DNA of 12,183 nt from Monoglobus sp964442605 (lineage in GTDB: Bacteria > Bacillota > Clostridia > Monoglobales > Monoglobaceae): contig CAYTZR010000048.1 in assembly GCA_964442605.1 (NCBI GenBank), positions 1-12,183 on the forward strand, written 5' to 3'. Below are positions 1 through 7,639 of the stretch, piece by piece. Position numbers and translations under genes: made by a program. The notes under the pieces are model-generated. The model did not search any database, was not told where the DNA came from, and saw only the letters and a program-made list of their open reading frames with translations. Position 1 is the stretch's first letter; the number at the start of each line of letters is the position of its first letter.

Positions 1-7
1 TTCGCAA

Positions 8-43
8 GCTCCATTTCAAGCAAGCTTGATGGAGCGTTGCTCC
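8..43 (+). other. Two mutually exclusive hairpins upstream of a terminator
   Basis: Bases 8-14 pair perfectly with 29-35 (GCTCCAT/ATGGAGC), and an inner CAAG/CTTG stem (17-20/25-28) closes a tetraloop. The 3' arm can instead pair onward: GGAGC (31-35) with GCTCC (39-43) over a 3-base loop. The two structures share bases 31-35, so they exclude each other. They sit about 13 bases before the terminator stem. I see no reading frame that explains them. They could be the 3' end of an upstream non-coding RNA or mRNA whose body is outside the window. Only the base pairing is observed; a function is not established. Confidence 0.4.
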
Positions 44-55
44 GATTTAAATTTT

Positions 56-99
56 GAGGCGGTGTGCTCTATATGATAGAAGCCGCGCCTCTTTTTTTT
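56..99 (+). terminator. Rho-independent terminator of an upstream gene
   Basis: GAGGCG (56-61) pairs with CGCCTC (86-91). An inner stem, GC plus TCTAT (66-72) against ATAGA plus GC (76-83, with one bulged A), closes an ATG loop. Eight T residues follow immediately (92-99). This is a classic intrinsic terminator for + strand transcription coming from outside the window, and it isolates the following genes from it. Confidence 0.8.
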
Positions 100-180
100 G
101 TATTCAAAAATTGCCGCAATTTGTCAGTAAATTTAGCAAACTACCCACTATATGTCCAGTTTATATATTACTATCATGTT

Positions 181-223
181 ACAAAATTTTACATAATTTG
201 TGACAAATTTTATACAGATTTGT
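181..223. promoter_or_regulatory. Tandem dyad operator, two ACAAA-N11-TTTGT sites
   Basis: ACAAA (181-185) and TTTGT (197-201) form one 21-bp dyad. ACAAA (203-207) and TTTGT (219-223) form a second with identical 11-bp spacing, starting exactly 22 bp later, so the two sites lie on about the same helix face. The inner half-sites also make a perfect palindrome, AATTTGT-G-ACAAATT (195-209). The palindrome fills the spacer of the candidate promoter at 188-216, a usual place for a repressor site. The HTH gene that follows is the obvious candidate ligand, but this is inference. Confidence 0.5.
188..216 (+). promoter_or_regulatory. Candidate sigma-A-type promoter for the HTH gene
   Basis: TTTACA (188-193, five of six matches to TTGACA) is separated by 17 bases from TATACA (211-216, four of six matches to TATAAT). 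Transcription would begin near 223 and leave a leader of about 145 bases before the HTH start codon. The dyads at 181-223 cover both elements. The region is AT-rich, so chance matches are possible. No other pair with 16-18 base spacing looked better in 100-365. Confidence 0.4.
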
Positions 224-368
224 GAATATTGATATAAAACACTGCGTTTAATCAATAAATTTCATTCTTGCGATCCTGTATATTTACTTTAGTGATAATA
301 TGTGAGAGCAAATTTATGTAAGAAAGTTGTATTAAAAAAATTAAAAACTGCGTAATTGAGGGATTATG

Positions 369-734
369 ATGTTGGGAGCTTCGGAAAAATACAGTTCTTC
401 GGAAAGACTTTTGAGAACATATTTCAAAATGATTTACAGTAGAAAAATCACGAGAAGAGAGCTTGCGGACGAATTTGGGGTGACTCTTAAAACTGTCAGT
501 CGTGATATAGATAAGTTAGGGCAATTTATTCCCATTTTAACAAAGCAAGGCACATCGGGAGGGATTTCGATAATGCCGGGATACAATGCGGGACAGAAGT
601 ATTTAAGCAGCAAGCAGCGGCAATATCTGACAGAGCTTTTAAATAACGTAGATGATGTCGGAAAAGATATTATTCAAAGCATTTTAAGTGATTTCTCAAT
701 GAATGAGCATATATCGGAGCTTGACTCGGAATAG
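369..734 (+). CDS. Small HTH transcriptional regulator, DeoR/WYL-type N-terminal domain only
   Basis: A 121-residue protein. Residues about 12-72 form a winged helix-turn-helix of the HTH_11/DeoR type: a helix with TRRELADEFGV (29-39), a recognition helix with KTVSRDIDKL (41-50), and a glycine-rich wing near GTSGGISIMPGY (61-72). Relatives normally continue into a WYL or other sensor domain and reach about 300 residues. Here only a short, probably helical C-terminus follows, so either the sensor is lost or this is a compact DNA-binding protein. I chose the second of two adjacent ATGs because the GAGGGA ribosome site (358-363) is only 2 bases from the ATG at 366 but 5 from 369. It stands alone upstream of the secretion genes on the same strand, so control of that operon, or autoregulation through the dyads at 181-223, is a reasonable guess. 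The fold is fairly certain; the target is unknown. Confidence 0.8.
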   Translation: MLGASEKYSSSERLLRTYFKMIYSRKITRRELADEFGVTLKTVSRDIDKLGQFIPILTKQGTSGGISIMPGYNAGQKYLSSKQRQYLTELLNNVDDVGKDIIQSILSDFSMNEHISELDSE

Positions 735-757
735 CGATCCGCAACAGAAAGAATAAA

Positions 758-793
758 ACGAAATACGATACGAAATACGTTACGAAATACGTT
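758..793 (+). repeat. Three tandem 12-bp repeats upstream of the FHA gene
   Basis: Copies at 758-769 (ACGAAATACGAT), 770-781 and 782-793 (both ACGAAATACGTT) abut without gaps and differ at one base in the first copy. They fill most of the 74-base gap between the HTH gene and the FHA gene and end one base before the ribosome site GGAG (795-798). They could be a direct-repeat binding site or a slippage-prone spacer; no coding role is seen. Confidence 0.75.
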
Positions 794-808
794 CGGAGAT
801 AAACATAA

Positions 809-1360
809 ATGTTTAACAGCAGTCTTTTTTTAAAAAACAAGGTATTTATGGTTTTTTGTTTAGCCGTCTTGGTATGTGCCTTGGCAGCAATTCTTGCGGT
901 ATGCTTATATTGCAGGTATCAAAGGAACAAAAAGAGGCGGTTTATGCAACAAGCTCAGAAAGAGGATAGTTTAAATGATGCTCTGCGGAACGATATTGAG
1001 CGGGAACATTTTTTGGACGATACGGAAGATGATCATATATATGACTGCCGAGATGGTGTTTGGCTTAGTTTTCAAAGCAATGACAATTGTTTTAGAGAAA
1101 GAGTGGATATAAGAATACCTATAGTCATAGGAAGGGGAAAGGACTGCGACATCAGATGCAGTGATATTTCCGTATCAGCCAGACACTGCCAGATTTTTCT
1201 GGTAGACAACAGTATTTATGTCCGTGATATGGGGTCTAAAAATCACACTATTATTGAGAACGAATACGGCCGAACAGTTCTTGGTAAAAACCAGAGAGCG
1301 GAGATATTTTTTGACTCGGTAATTCGGCTGGGTAATACTACGGTGACGGTGAATAATTAA
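809..1360 (+). CDS. Membrane-anchored FHA-domain protein
   Basis: A 183-residue protein. A hydrophobic segment at about residues 11-35 is followed by a basic stretch (QRNKKRR, 38-44), which predicts an N-terminus outside and the rest in the cytoplasm. An acidic linker (about 50-80) leads to a C-terminal FHA domain (about 100-183). The FHA signature is intact: G108-R109, S123, R125-H126 and N145. These are the positions that bind phosphothreonine in the family. GGAG (795-798) lies 10 bases before the ATG. The gene is 21 bases upstream of essC and must be co-transcribed with it. By position and fold it is probably a phosphothreonine reader at the secretion membrane complex, antagonised by the phosphatase encoded at 10369-12138. 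It is not EssB/YukC, whose pseudokinase fold is absent. FHA assignment is strong; its role in secretion is inferred. Confidence 0.85.
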   Translation: MFNSSLFLKNKVFMVFCLAVLVCALAAILAVCLYCRYQRNKKRRFMQQAQKEDSLNDALRNDIEREHFLDDTEDDHIYDCRDGVWLSFQSNDNCFRERVDIRIPIVIGRGKDCDIRCSDISVSARHCQIFLVDNSIYVRDMGSKNHTIIENEYGRTVLGKNQRAEIFFDSVIRLGNTTVTVNN

Positions 1361-1381
1361 TATTAGAGTAGGGGAAGCAAA

Positions 1382-4300
1382 ATGAGTTATGTTATTTCTG
1401 TCTATACCAAAAACGCGTTTAAAGACTTTAATTTGCCCGCGATAAACAATTCGGATTATCAAATTATTATTAAGGGCGAGGAATTTCAGCTGCTTGAAAA
1501 CATAGTGTTAAAGGTCGAAGTGCTTGATAACAACTGGAGATTTGTTCAATCTGATGACTACAGCGTCACTGAGGGCGGACGTTTGTTTTTTAATGTAAAC
1601 ATTAAAAACGGGGATTTCCTAAAAATTGTGTCAAAGTACGGTGAGGAGCTTTCCGTTATAATCATGCAGACGCAAAGAAACTTTCCGGTTTTTATGAAGT
1701 ATAAGATGATTTCAAACCGGATTACAATCGGAAGCGACAGCAGTAATAGTATTCAATATGACAGCTTTGGCTTGGTTTCAAGAGCTCATGCTGTGATTAC
1801 ACGCGTAAATAATGAGTATATGATAGAGGGGAAGGGAATAAACGGCGTATTTGTCGGCTCGCGCAGAATACAAAACACTGAAAAGCTCATGTACGGTGAC
1901 TGTATCAATATTTTCGGGATGAAAATAGTCTTTTTAGGTAATGTTATTGCGATTATGGCACATAACGGACTGTTTAAGGTCAGCCCATCCGTGCTTAAGA
2001 AGGTTGCGGTTGCGCCCCAAAAAGGGGAGAAGCAGCCGAGAAGCGTCAAGGCAACAGAAGAACCGTACTTTCATCGTTCTCCGAGGGCGGTGAACAAAAT
2101 TAACCATGACGAAATATATATCGAAGAGCCGCCCGCACCGGCAAAAGAGGAGAAAAGACCGCTCATTTTGACTATCGGCCCTTCGCTTACCATGGCAATA
2201 CCTATGTTGTTGGGTTGTCTGATAGCTATGTATGCCGTAAAGCAGCGCGGAGGGATGGGCGGAGCCTTTATGTACACAGGCATAGTGACAGCTGTCTCCT
2301 CTGCGATTATCGGTACTGTATGGGCAATGGTAAATTTAAGGTACTCAAAAAAGACCCTTAACGAAAACGAAGAAACCAGATTTGATTTGTACAGCAAGTA
2401 TCTTATAGATACAGCTAACAATATAAAGGCGTTATATGACGAAAATTACCATGCGCTTTGGAATTTGTATCCTTTACCACAGACATTATGCGCATACTCT
2501 AAAAACAGAACAATGTTGTGGAACAGAAATATAATGCACGATGATTTTTTGGCATTGCGTCTTGGTATAGGAGAGATGCCGTTTCAGGTGAAAATACACA
2601 CACCGAAAAAGAAATTTTCTCTGATATATGATAGTTTAGCGGAGAAGCCAAAACAGATTGCGGACAACTTTGAAATGCTAAAGGATGTCCCCATTTGTGC
2701 GGATCTGTACAGAGAACGTTTAATCGGAGTAGTAGGAGACGACAACAGAGCGGTTAATATTGTGCATAATTTGATATGCCAAATTGCCGCCAACAACTGC
2801 TATACAGATGTAAAGCTTGTGTTGCTGTGCGACGCCTCGCGAAACTTTGACCGTTGGAATTTTGCGAAATGGTTGCCGCACACTTGGTCGGACGACAGAA
2901 AGATAAGGTATATAGCCTCGACAGAGAGCGAAAGACGTGACGTGATTTATGAGCTGACCAACAAGCTAAGGACAAGGGTAGAGAATAGTGGCAACACCGG
3001 AGACGATGAAAAACCGGTTTTGCCGCATTATGTGTTAATAGTCGATAATCCCGCAATTCTTGAAAGTGATGCTATTTCAAAATATGTATTTGACACCGAG
3101 TCGAACTATGGCATGACAACAATCATTTTATCCGGAAGATGCGAAGAACTCCCTAACCAGTGTTCGTATATAATACAGGACGATGACGAATTTTCCGGCA
3201 AATATAATCTGTTCGATGACATTAACGATCGTACGCCAATAAAATTTGATCATATTAATATTGCTGACTTAGATAAATTCAGCAGAGAAATTTCAGGGAT
3301 ACGGGTTAATCAAATCGAAAGCGGTACAGGCTTGCCGACGGCGCTTGATTTTTTTGAAATGCATGGTGTATCAAAGCTTGAGGATTTGAAGGTTTATGAC
3401 CGGTGGAGAAAGAGCAGAACCTACGATACTATGAAGGCGCTTATAGGAGTAAAGACCGGAGGCAGCGGGTGTTATCTTGATATACATGAAAAGTATCACG
3501 GACCGCACGGATTGGTTGCGGGTACAACAGGTTCGGGAAAGAGCGAAACACTCCAGACATACATCTTATCTTTGGCCGTTGAATACAGCCCGGACGACGT
3601 TGCGTTCTTTATCATAGACTTTAAAGGCGGCGGAATGGCAAACTTGTTTTCTGATTTGCCTCATTTGGTAGGCAAAATCACAAACCTATCAGGCAATCAG
3701 GTCTACAGAGCCATGGTGTCTATTAAAAGCGAATGTAAGCGTCGGCAGAAGCTGCTTAACGAATACGGCGTCAATAATATTAACGCATACACAAAGCTGA
3801 TAAAAAACGCAGAGGCTTCGATACCAATGCCGCACTTATTCATAATTATCGATGAATTTGCGGAGCTTAAGCGAGAGGAACCCGAATTTATGAGTGAGCT
3901 TATAAGTGTGGCACAGATTGGCAGAAGCCTTGGTGTGCATCTTATACTTGCCACTCAGAAACCGAGCGGAACAGTAGACGATAATATATGGAGCAACTCG
4001 AAGTTTAAGCTGTGTCTTAGGGTTCAGGACAGGCAGGACAGTGTTGATATGTTGCATAAGCCCGATGCGGCATATATTACTCAAGCGGGAAGATGCTATT
4101 TGCAGGTCGGGAATGATGAAATTTTCGAATTGTTTCAATCCGGATACAGCGGCGGGGAATATGACGACGATAACACCAAGAAAACAGAGCTTGCCAAAAT
4201 GCTTGATATTACAGGGCGGGCAGCGCTTGTGGGAAATAGAACTCAAATTAAATATAAGGCACAGAAGAAGATAAAATGGCTCACAGAGCTTGCCGGGATA

Positions 4301-6364
4301 ATTCTTGAAGCAGCCCGGCAGTGCAATATTGAGATTGCTGTCGCAAAGCAAAACAGACAGTATATGGACAAGCTGATTGAAGAAGTTTTTGTGCTGGCGG
4401 ACAAGCGAAAATTCGATTATCAAAAATCAGTGTACAACACAAACAGAGTGATGGATTTCATACAGCTCTGGGATGTGAACCTCGACACCTATGACAAAGA
4501 TATATCTTCAATGGTTGAAAAAGCATGCGAATTTGCTAAGAAAAACAGCGTCAAGTTGCCGGAGGCAAAACAGAAGAGTCAGCTTGACGCGGTTGTTGAA
4601 TATTTGCACGAGATAGCCGATACGAACGGCTATGTGAATTCAATTGAGCTGTGGCTGCCGCCGCTTAGCACAAGCTTGTATCTTAAAGATATTGACGGTT
4701 TTAGGGAGGATGTGAGATATGAGTCTCGACCGTCCGGAGCTGATTGGAGTATTGAGGCAATTGTCGGGCTTTGCGATGATCCTGTAAATCAAACGCAGTA
4801 TCCTCTTGTCTTGAATATTTCCGGTGATGGGCATCACGCTATCTGCGGCACGGTTGTAAGTGGTAAGAGTACATTTTTGCAGACGCTTATTTACTCTTTG
4901 ATAACAAAGTATTCGCCGCAGTATATTAATATTTACATCCTTGACTTCAGCAACAAGATGCTTTCTGCATATGAGGGAGTTGCTCATGTCGGCGGGGTTA
5001 TGTATGAGAATGATGAGGAGAAAATCAGCAAGTTCTTTAATATGCTGCAAAAGATAATAGCGGAGAGAAAGAAGCTGCTCAAGAGCGGCAACTATGCTCA
5101 ATATGTGCGAGCAAACGGCGTCACAATGCCTGCGGTGCTGGTGTTTATAGATAACTATGCAGCGTTTCGCGAGAAGACCGGTGACATATATGAAAGAATG
5201 CTCATGAGTCTCGCCAGAGACGGGGTGTCATACGGGATATACCTGATTATAACATCGGCGGGATTTGGCTCCGTTGAAATACAAACCCGTATAGGCGACT
5301 ATATAAGAAGAGTTATATGCCTTGAAATGGGTGATAAGTATAAGTATGGTGACGCACTGCACACTTTGAAATTCAATGTCTTGCCCGAACCGGGAGTACG
5401 TGGGCGCGGCATAGCAGATGTAGGCGGCAACTTTCTGGAATTTCAGACCGCGCTTGCCGTTGATGCTGCCGACGACTATGAAAAGAGCAGATGCATTGCG
5501 GAAAAGTGCAAGGAGATAAACAGCTTATGGAAAGGCGAAACAGCACGTGAAATACCTGTTATTCCTGAAAAGCCGGTATGGTCGCAGTTTGAAGCAAACA
5601 CTGAATATAATGAGGCGGTTTCAGATACTGCGTTGCTACCTATAGGATACAGTTTGGCAGATGCTTCGGTTGCATGTGTGGATTTGAGTCGCTCGTTCTC
5701 ATACTGTATAGTTGGAAAGTCCGGTACGGGAAAGAGAAATATGTTAAAAGTAATGCTGCGTTCGGCTATGAATAAGGATGCGGACATTGCTGTAATTGAC
5801 TTTGCCAAGGAGCTTGAAGAGATTATACCTGACGGCGCGGCGGAATATATAACGGACTATGGCGAAATGTTTGAATACTGGCAGATTATGGTGGGTGAAT
5901 TTGCAGACAGAGGGCAATTGAAGAAAGAACTTACAAAAAAATGTATGTCTGATGACGAAATATTTGCTGAAATGAGTAAAAAAAGACAAAAGTTTGTTTT
6001 CATAACAAACATGGTCGACTTTATAAATCAGGTCTATGACGCGGCAAACACACTAAAGGGCGATATGCGCGGCTTTATAGAGAATATCACTGAAAAAGGC
6101 AGGGGGCTTAATATTTACTTTATTTCAGTGATTAATACGGATAATTTAGGCTCAATGCCGGGGAACAGAACATTTATCCATTTGACCTCAGGCGCCGGCG
6201 GGGCATTGTTGGGCGGAAATCCAAGTCAGCAAAAAATATTTGACTTTTCCGCTCTGCCGTTTGCGGAGCAAAGCAGAGTAGCTAAACCGGGTCTTGCGTA
6301 TATCGCTCCGCAGTTCGGAGAGACAGGGATAAGCAAGTACATCATCCCGTTATATGGGAGGTGA
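1382..6364 (+). CDS. essC: EssC-type FtsK/SpoIIIE ATPase, motor of type VII secretion
   Basis: A 1660-residue membrane ATPase that drives substrate export in T7SSb. Order of domains: a degenerate FHA domain (about 1-95); a second FHA domain (about 105-190) with S133, R134 and H136 but GS instead of GR at 117-118; two membrane segments (about 264-285 and 295-319); a D0-like region; then three ATPase domains. D1 has Walker A GTTGSGKS (714-721) and Walker B ending in D824-E825, so it looks active. D2 has Walker A GTVVSGKS (1156-1163), but its Walker B ends in D1257-N1258. D3 has GKSGTGKR (1445-1452) and no acidic Walker B (T1542-N1543). S. aureus and B. subtilis homologues are near 1480-1500 residues. 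Much of the excess may be a helical stretch at about 964-1065 between D1 and D2. AGGGGA (1370-1375) fixes the start. Its last codons carry the ribosome site of the next gene. Confidence 0.97.
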   Translation: MSYVISVYTKNAFKDFNLPAINNSDYQIIIKGEEFQLLENIVLKVEVLDNNWRFVQSDDYSVTEGGRLFFNVNIKNGDFLKIVSKYGEELSVIIMQTQRNFPVFMKYKMISNRITIGSDSSNSIQYDSFGLVSRAHAVITRVNNEYMIEGKGINGVFVGSRRIQNTEKLMYGDCINIFGMKIVFLGNVIAIMAHNGLFKVSPSVLKKVAVAPQKGEKQPRSVKATEEPYFHRSPRAVNKINHDEIYIEEPPAPAKEEKRPLILTIGPSLTMAIPMLLGCLIAMYAVKQRGGMGGAFMYTGIVTAVSSAIIGTVWAMVNLRYSKKTLNENEETRFDLYSKYLIDTANNIKALYDENYHALWNLYPLPQTLCAYSKNRTMLWNRNIMHDDFLALRLGIGEMPFQVKIHTPKKKFSLIYDSLAEKPKQIADNFEMLKDVPICADLYRERLIGVVGDDNRAVNIVHNLICQIAANNCYTDVKLVLLCDASRNFDRWNFAKWLPHTWSDDRKIRYIASTESERRDVIYELTNKLRTRVENSGNTGDDEKPVLPHYVLIVDNPAILESDAISKYVFDTESNYGMTTIILSGRCEELPNQCSYIIQDDDEFSGKYNLFDDINDRTPIKFDHINIADLDKFSREISGIRVNQIESGTGLPTALDFFEMHGVSKLEDLKVYDRWRKSRTYDTMKALIGVKTGGSGCYLDIHEKYHGPHGLVAGTTGSGKSETLQTYILSLAVEYSPDDVAFFIIDFKGGGMANLFSDLPHLVGKITNLSGNQVYRAMVSIKSECKRRQKLLNEYGVNNINAYTKLIKNAEASIPMPHLFIIIDEFAELKREEPEFMSELISVAQIGRSLGVHLILATQKPSGTVDDNIWSNSKFKLCLRVQDRQDSVDMLHKPDAAYITQAGRCYLQVGNDEIFELFQSGYSGGEYDDDNTKKTELAKMLDITGRAALVGNRTQIKYKAQKKIKWLTELAGIILEAARQCNIEIAVAKQNRQYMDKLIEEVFVLADKRKFDYQKSVYNTNRVMDFIQLWDVNLDTYDKDISSMVEKACEFAKKNSVKLPEAKQKSQLDAVVEYLHEIADTNGYVNSIELWLPPLSTSLYLKDIDGFREDVRYESRPSGADWSIEAIVGLCDDPVNQTQYPLVLNISGDGHHAICGTVVSGKSTFLQTLIYSLITKYSPQYINIYILDFSNKMLSAYEGVAHVGGVMYENDEEKISKFFNMLQKIIAERKKLLKSGNYAQYVRANGVTMPAVLVFIDNYAAFREKTGDIYERMLMSLARDGVSYGIYLIITSAGFGSVEIQTRIGDYIRRVICLEMGDKYKYGDALHTLKFNVLPEPGVRGRGIADVGGNFLEFQTALAVDAADDYEKSRCIAEKCKEINSLWKGETAREIPVIPEKPVWSQFEANTEYNEAVSDTALLPIGYSLADASVACVDLSRSFSYCIVGKSGTGKRNMLKVMLRSAMNKDADIAVIDFAKELEEIIPDGAAEYITDYGEMFEYWQIMVGEFADRGQLKKELTKKCMSDDEIFAEMSKKRQKFVFITNMVDFINQVYDAANTLKGDMRGFIENITEKGRGLNIYFISVINTDNLGSMPGNRTFIHLTSGAGGALLGGNPSQQKIFDFSALPFAEQSRVAKPGLAYIAPQFGETGISKYIIPLYGR

Positions 6365-6368
6365 TGTT

Positions 6369-6617
6369 ATGATAACAGTTGATATATTTGTCCCTGCCCT
6401 TGACAGAGTGTATGACTTTAGTGTTGATGAAAACTCGCCTACCGGTCTTATTGTAGATGAGATAACGGAAATGCTGTGTCGAGGTGAACAGTACGAGTCT
6501 ATGACGGAGAGTGACAGGATGTTGCTTTTTAGCGCAGATATGAAGATTGCTGTGAGACCGGATCGGACACTTAGCGAAAATGGAATTAAAACAGGCAGCA
6601 GATTAATTTTGGTATGA
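6369..6617 (+). CDS. esaB: EsaB/YukD-like ubiquitin-fold protein
   Basis: An 82-residue protein. Its beginning MITVDIFVPALDRVYDFSV, then a helix and a closing beta strand (GIKTGSRLILV, 72-82), match the YukD/EsaB ubiquitin-like family, which is about 80 residues. In T7SSb this small cytosolic protein is encoded with EssC and is needed for efficient export or its regulation. An in-frame ATG at 6354 exists but lies inside the end of essC and has no ribosome site. GGAGG (6357-6361) ends 7 bases before the ATG at 6369, so I use that start. The essC stop (6362-6364) falls between this ribosome site and the start, so the two genes are likely translationally coupled. It lacks the C-terminal diglycine of true ubiquitin and is not expected to be conjugated. 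Confidence 0.92.
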   Translation: MITVDIFVPALDRVYDFSVDENSPTGLIVDEITEMLCRGEQYESMTESDRMLLFSADMKIAVRPDRTLSENGIKTGSRLILV

Positions 6618-6633
6618 ATTTTGGAGGTAAATT

Positions 6634-6936
6634 ATGGCAGATTTAATAAGGGTAAACACTTCGCGCATCGGCGCGGATGCGGAATCGCTTGGCAGGTATA
6701 CGCAGTCACTGCGTGAGAATTTGGCAAAGCTTTTTGACGGTATCCAGAGTCTCAATTCCATGTGGGAAGGTGATGCTCATAATGAATTTGTTCGTTCTGC
6801 GGCCGATGATAAAGAGCGGATGGATAACCTGATTCAAAAAATGGATGAGATCAAGCTCAAGTTTGATGAGGCGAAGCAGGAATACGAGAAATGTGAATCC
6901 ACGGTGGCAAATGAGGTCGCCTCAATTCAGATTTAG
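6634..6936 (+). CDS. WXG100 protein 1
   Basis: A 100-residue helical-hairpin protein, the usual length for the ESAT-6/EsxA family. The turn carries W44-E45-G46. The second helix ends with Y84-E85-K86-C87-E88, which matches the YxxxD/E signal recognised by T7SS. GGAGG sits just before the ATG and the gap to esaB is 16 bases. WXG100 proteins form homo- or heterodimers and are exported by EssC, either as substrates or as partners of larger effectors. It lies directly after esaB, so it is probably one of the core substrates. Dimer partner and final location cannot be told from sequence. Confidence 0.93.
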   Translation: MADLIRVNTSRIGADAESLGRYTQSLRENLAKLFDGIQSLNSMWEGDAHNEFVRSAADDKERMDNLIQKMDEIKLKFDEAKQEYEKCESTVANEVASIQI

Positions 6937-6955
6937 ACAGATGAGGTGAAATAAT

Positions 6956-7267
6956 ATGGCTAATCAGTTTAAAGTTACAACAGAGGTTTTAAAAGAACAG
7001 TCAGATAGAATTTCGGAAACTATAGAGTCGATAAAAACAAGTTTTGAGGAAGCAAAAAGCATTATCGAATCCATAGGAAGCTACTGGGAGGGCGATACAG
7101 CGCAAAAATATACTCGTATGTATGCGGACATAGAGGAGGATGTTTCAGCTGTGTTAAGCCGGTGGAAAGAGCATATATCGGATTTGCGTACTATGGCGGG
7201 AGTATATGAGGAAGCCGAAGGCTCTGCGCAGTCTATGTCGGCACAGTTGCCGAGTGATATTTTGTAA
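6956..7267 (+). CDS. WXG100 protein 2, with LPSDIL tail
   Basis: A 103-residue WXG100 protein. It has W44-E45-G46 in the turn and Y84-E85-E86-A87-E88 near the end of helix 2. After this YxxxE signal comes a 15-residue tail ending LPSDIL, which closely resembles the tail of the fifth WXG100 protein in this window (LPTDVI). The first and fourth copies lack it. GAGGTGA (6943-6949) lies 6 bases before the ATG, and the gene follows the previous one after 19 bases. The shared tail suggests that proteins 2 and 5 share a partner or docking site, which is inference. Family assignment is firm. Confidence 0.93.
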   Translation: MANQFKVTTEVLKEQSDRISETIESIKTSFEEAKSIIESIGSYWEGDTAQKYTRMYADIEEDVSAVLSRWKEHISDLRTMAGVYEEAEGSAQSMSAQLPSDIL

Positions 7268-7304
7268 ACTGACTTTGCAGGGTATTCAGAAAGGGGTATG
7301 AGTG

Positions 7305-7595
7305 ATGAATATTGATTTTGCGTACGAAAAAGCAATGACGAGCGCCGATGAGATCGAGCGCTTGGCTAAACAGCTTGAACAGTCAGCATCAGATAATCTT
7401 GAAGGTGTAATGGGAGAGATGAGAAGCGTTTGGGAAAGCGAAAATGCAGACGCGTTTTGTGAAAAATCACGGCAGCTTCAGACTAAACTTAACAAGACAG
7501 CAAGCGATTTATGCAAGGTAGCCGTGAGCATAAGGGATATTGCACATAAAATGCGTGCGGCAGAGTTGAGCGCTGAGAACATAGCCAGAGTATAA
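7305..7595 (+). CDS. Divergent WXG100-like protein 3 (WES turn, no YxxxE)
   Basis: A 96-residue protein with the length and two-helix layout of WXG100 proteins. Its turn reads W43-E44-S45 instead of WxG, and no YxxxD/E signal is visible in the C-terminal helix, which ends in AENIARV. This pattern fits a member that travels as the signal-less half of a heterodimer, or one that acts inside the cell. A GTG at 7302 is in frame directly before the ATG; AAGGGG (7291-7296) is 5 bases from the GTG and 8 from the ATG, so I prefer the ATG. It begins 37 bases after protein 2. Membership in the family rests on length, context and the conserved tryptophan. Confidence 0.82.
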   Translation: MNIDFAYEKAMTSADEIERLAKQLEQSASDNLEGVMGEMRSVWESENADAFCEKSRQLQTKLNKTASDLCKVAVSIRDIAHKMRAAELSAENIARV

Positions 7596-7596
7596 A
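7566..7596 (+). promoter_or_regulatory. Weak candidate internal promoter before WXG100 protein 4
   Basis: TTGAGC (7566-7571) and TATAAA (7591-7596) are spaced by 19 bases, longer than ideal, at the end of the previous gene. The AT-rich 44-base gap that follows has an unusually strong ribosome site. A separate promoter would allow higher output of protein 4, but the match is marginal. Confidence 0.2.
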
Positions 7597-7639
7597 AATA
7601 AATTAAATTATATAAAAAATAAAACAGGAGGAAAAAACA

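Noticed and set aside
268..299. TTGCGA with GATAAT as a second promoter for the HTH gene
   Set aside because: The spacing is 20 bases, too long for a normal sigma-A promoter, and the pair at 188-216 is better.
758..793. CRISPR-like array
   Set aside because: Units are 12 bp and abut with no spacers, and no cas genes are present.
3836..4423. Minus-strand frame of 195 residues inside essC
   Set aside because: It lies wholly within the D1 ATPase coding region, with Cys-rich, unpatterned sequence typical of an antisense shadow.
6354..6368. Upstream ATG as start of the EsaB gene
   Set aside because: It lies inside essC with no ribosome site before it; the AGG of GGAGG would be codons of the extension, while the ATG at 6369 is ideally spaced.
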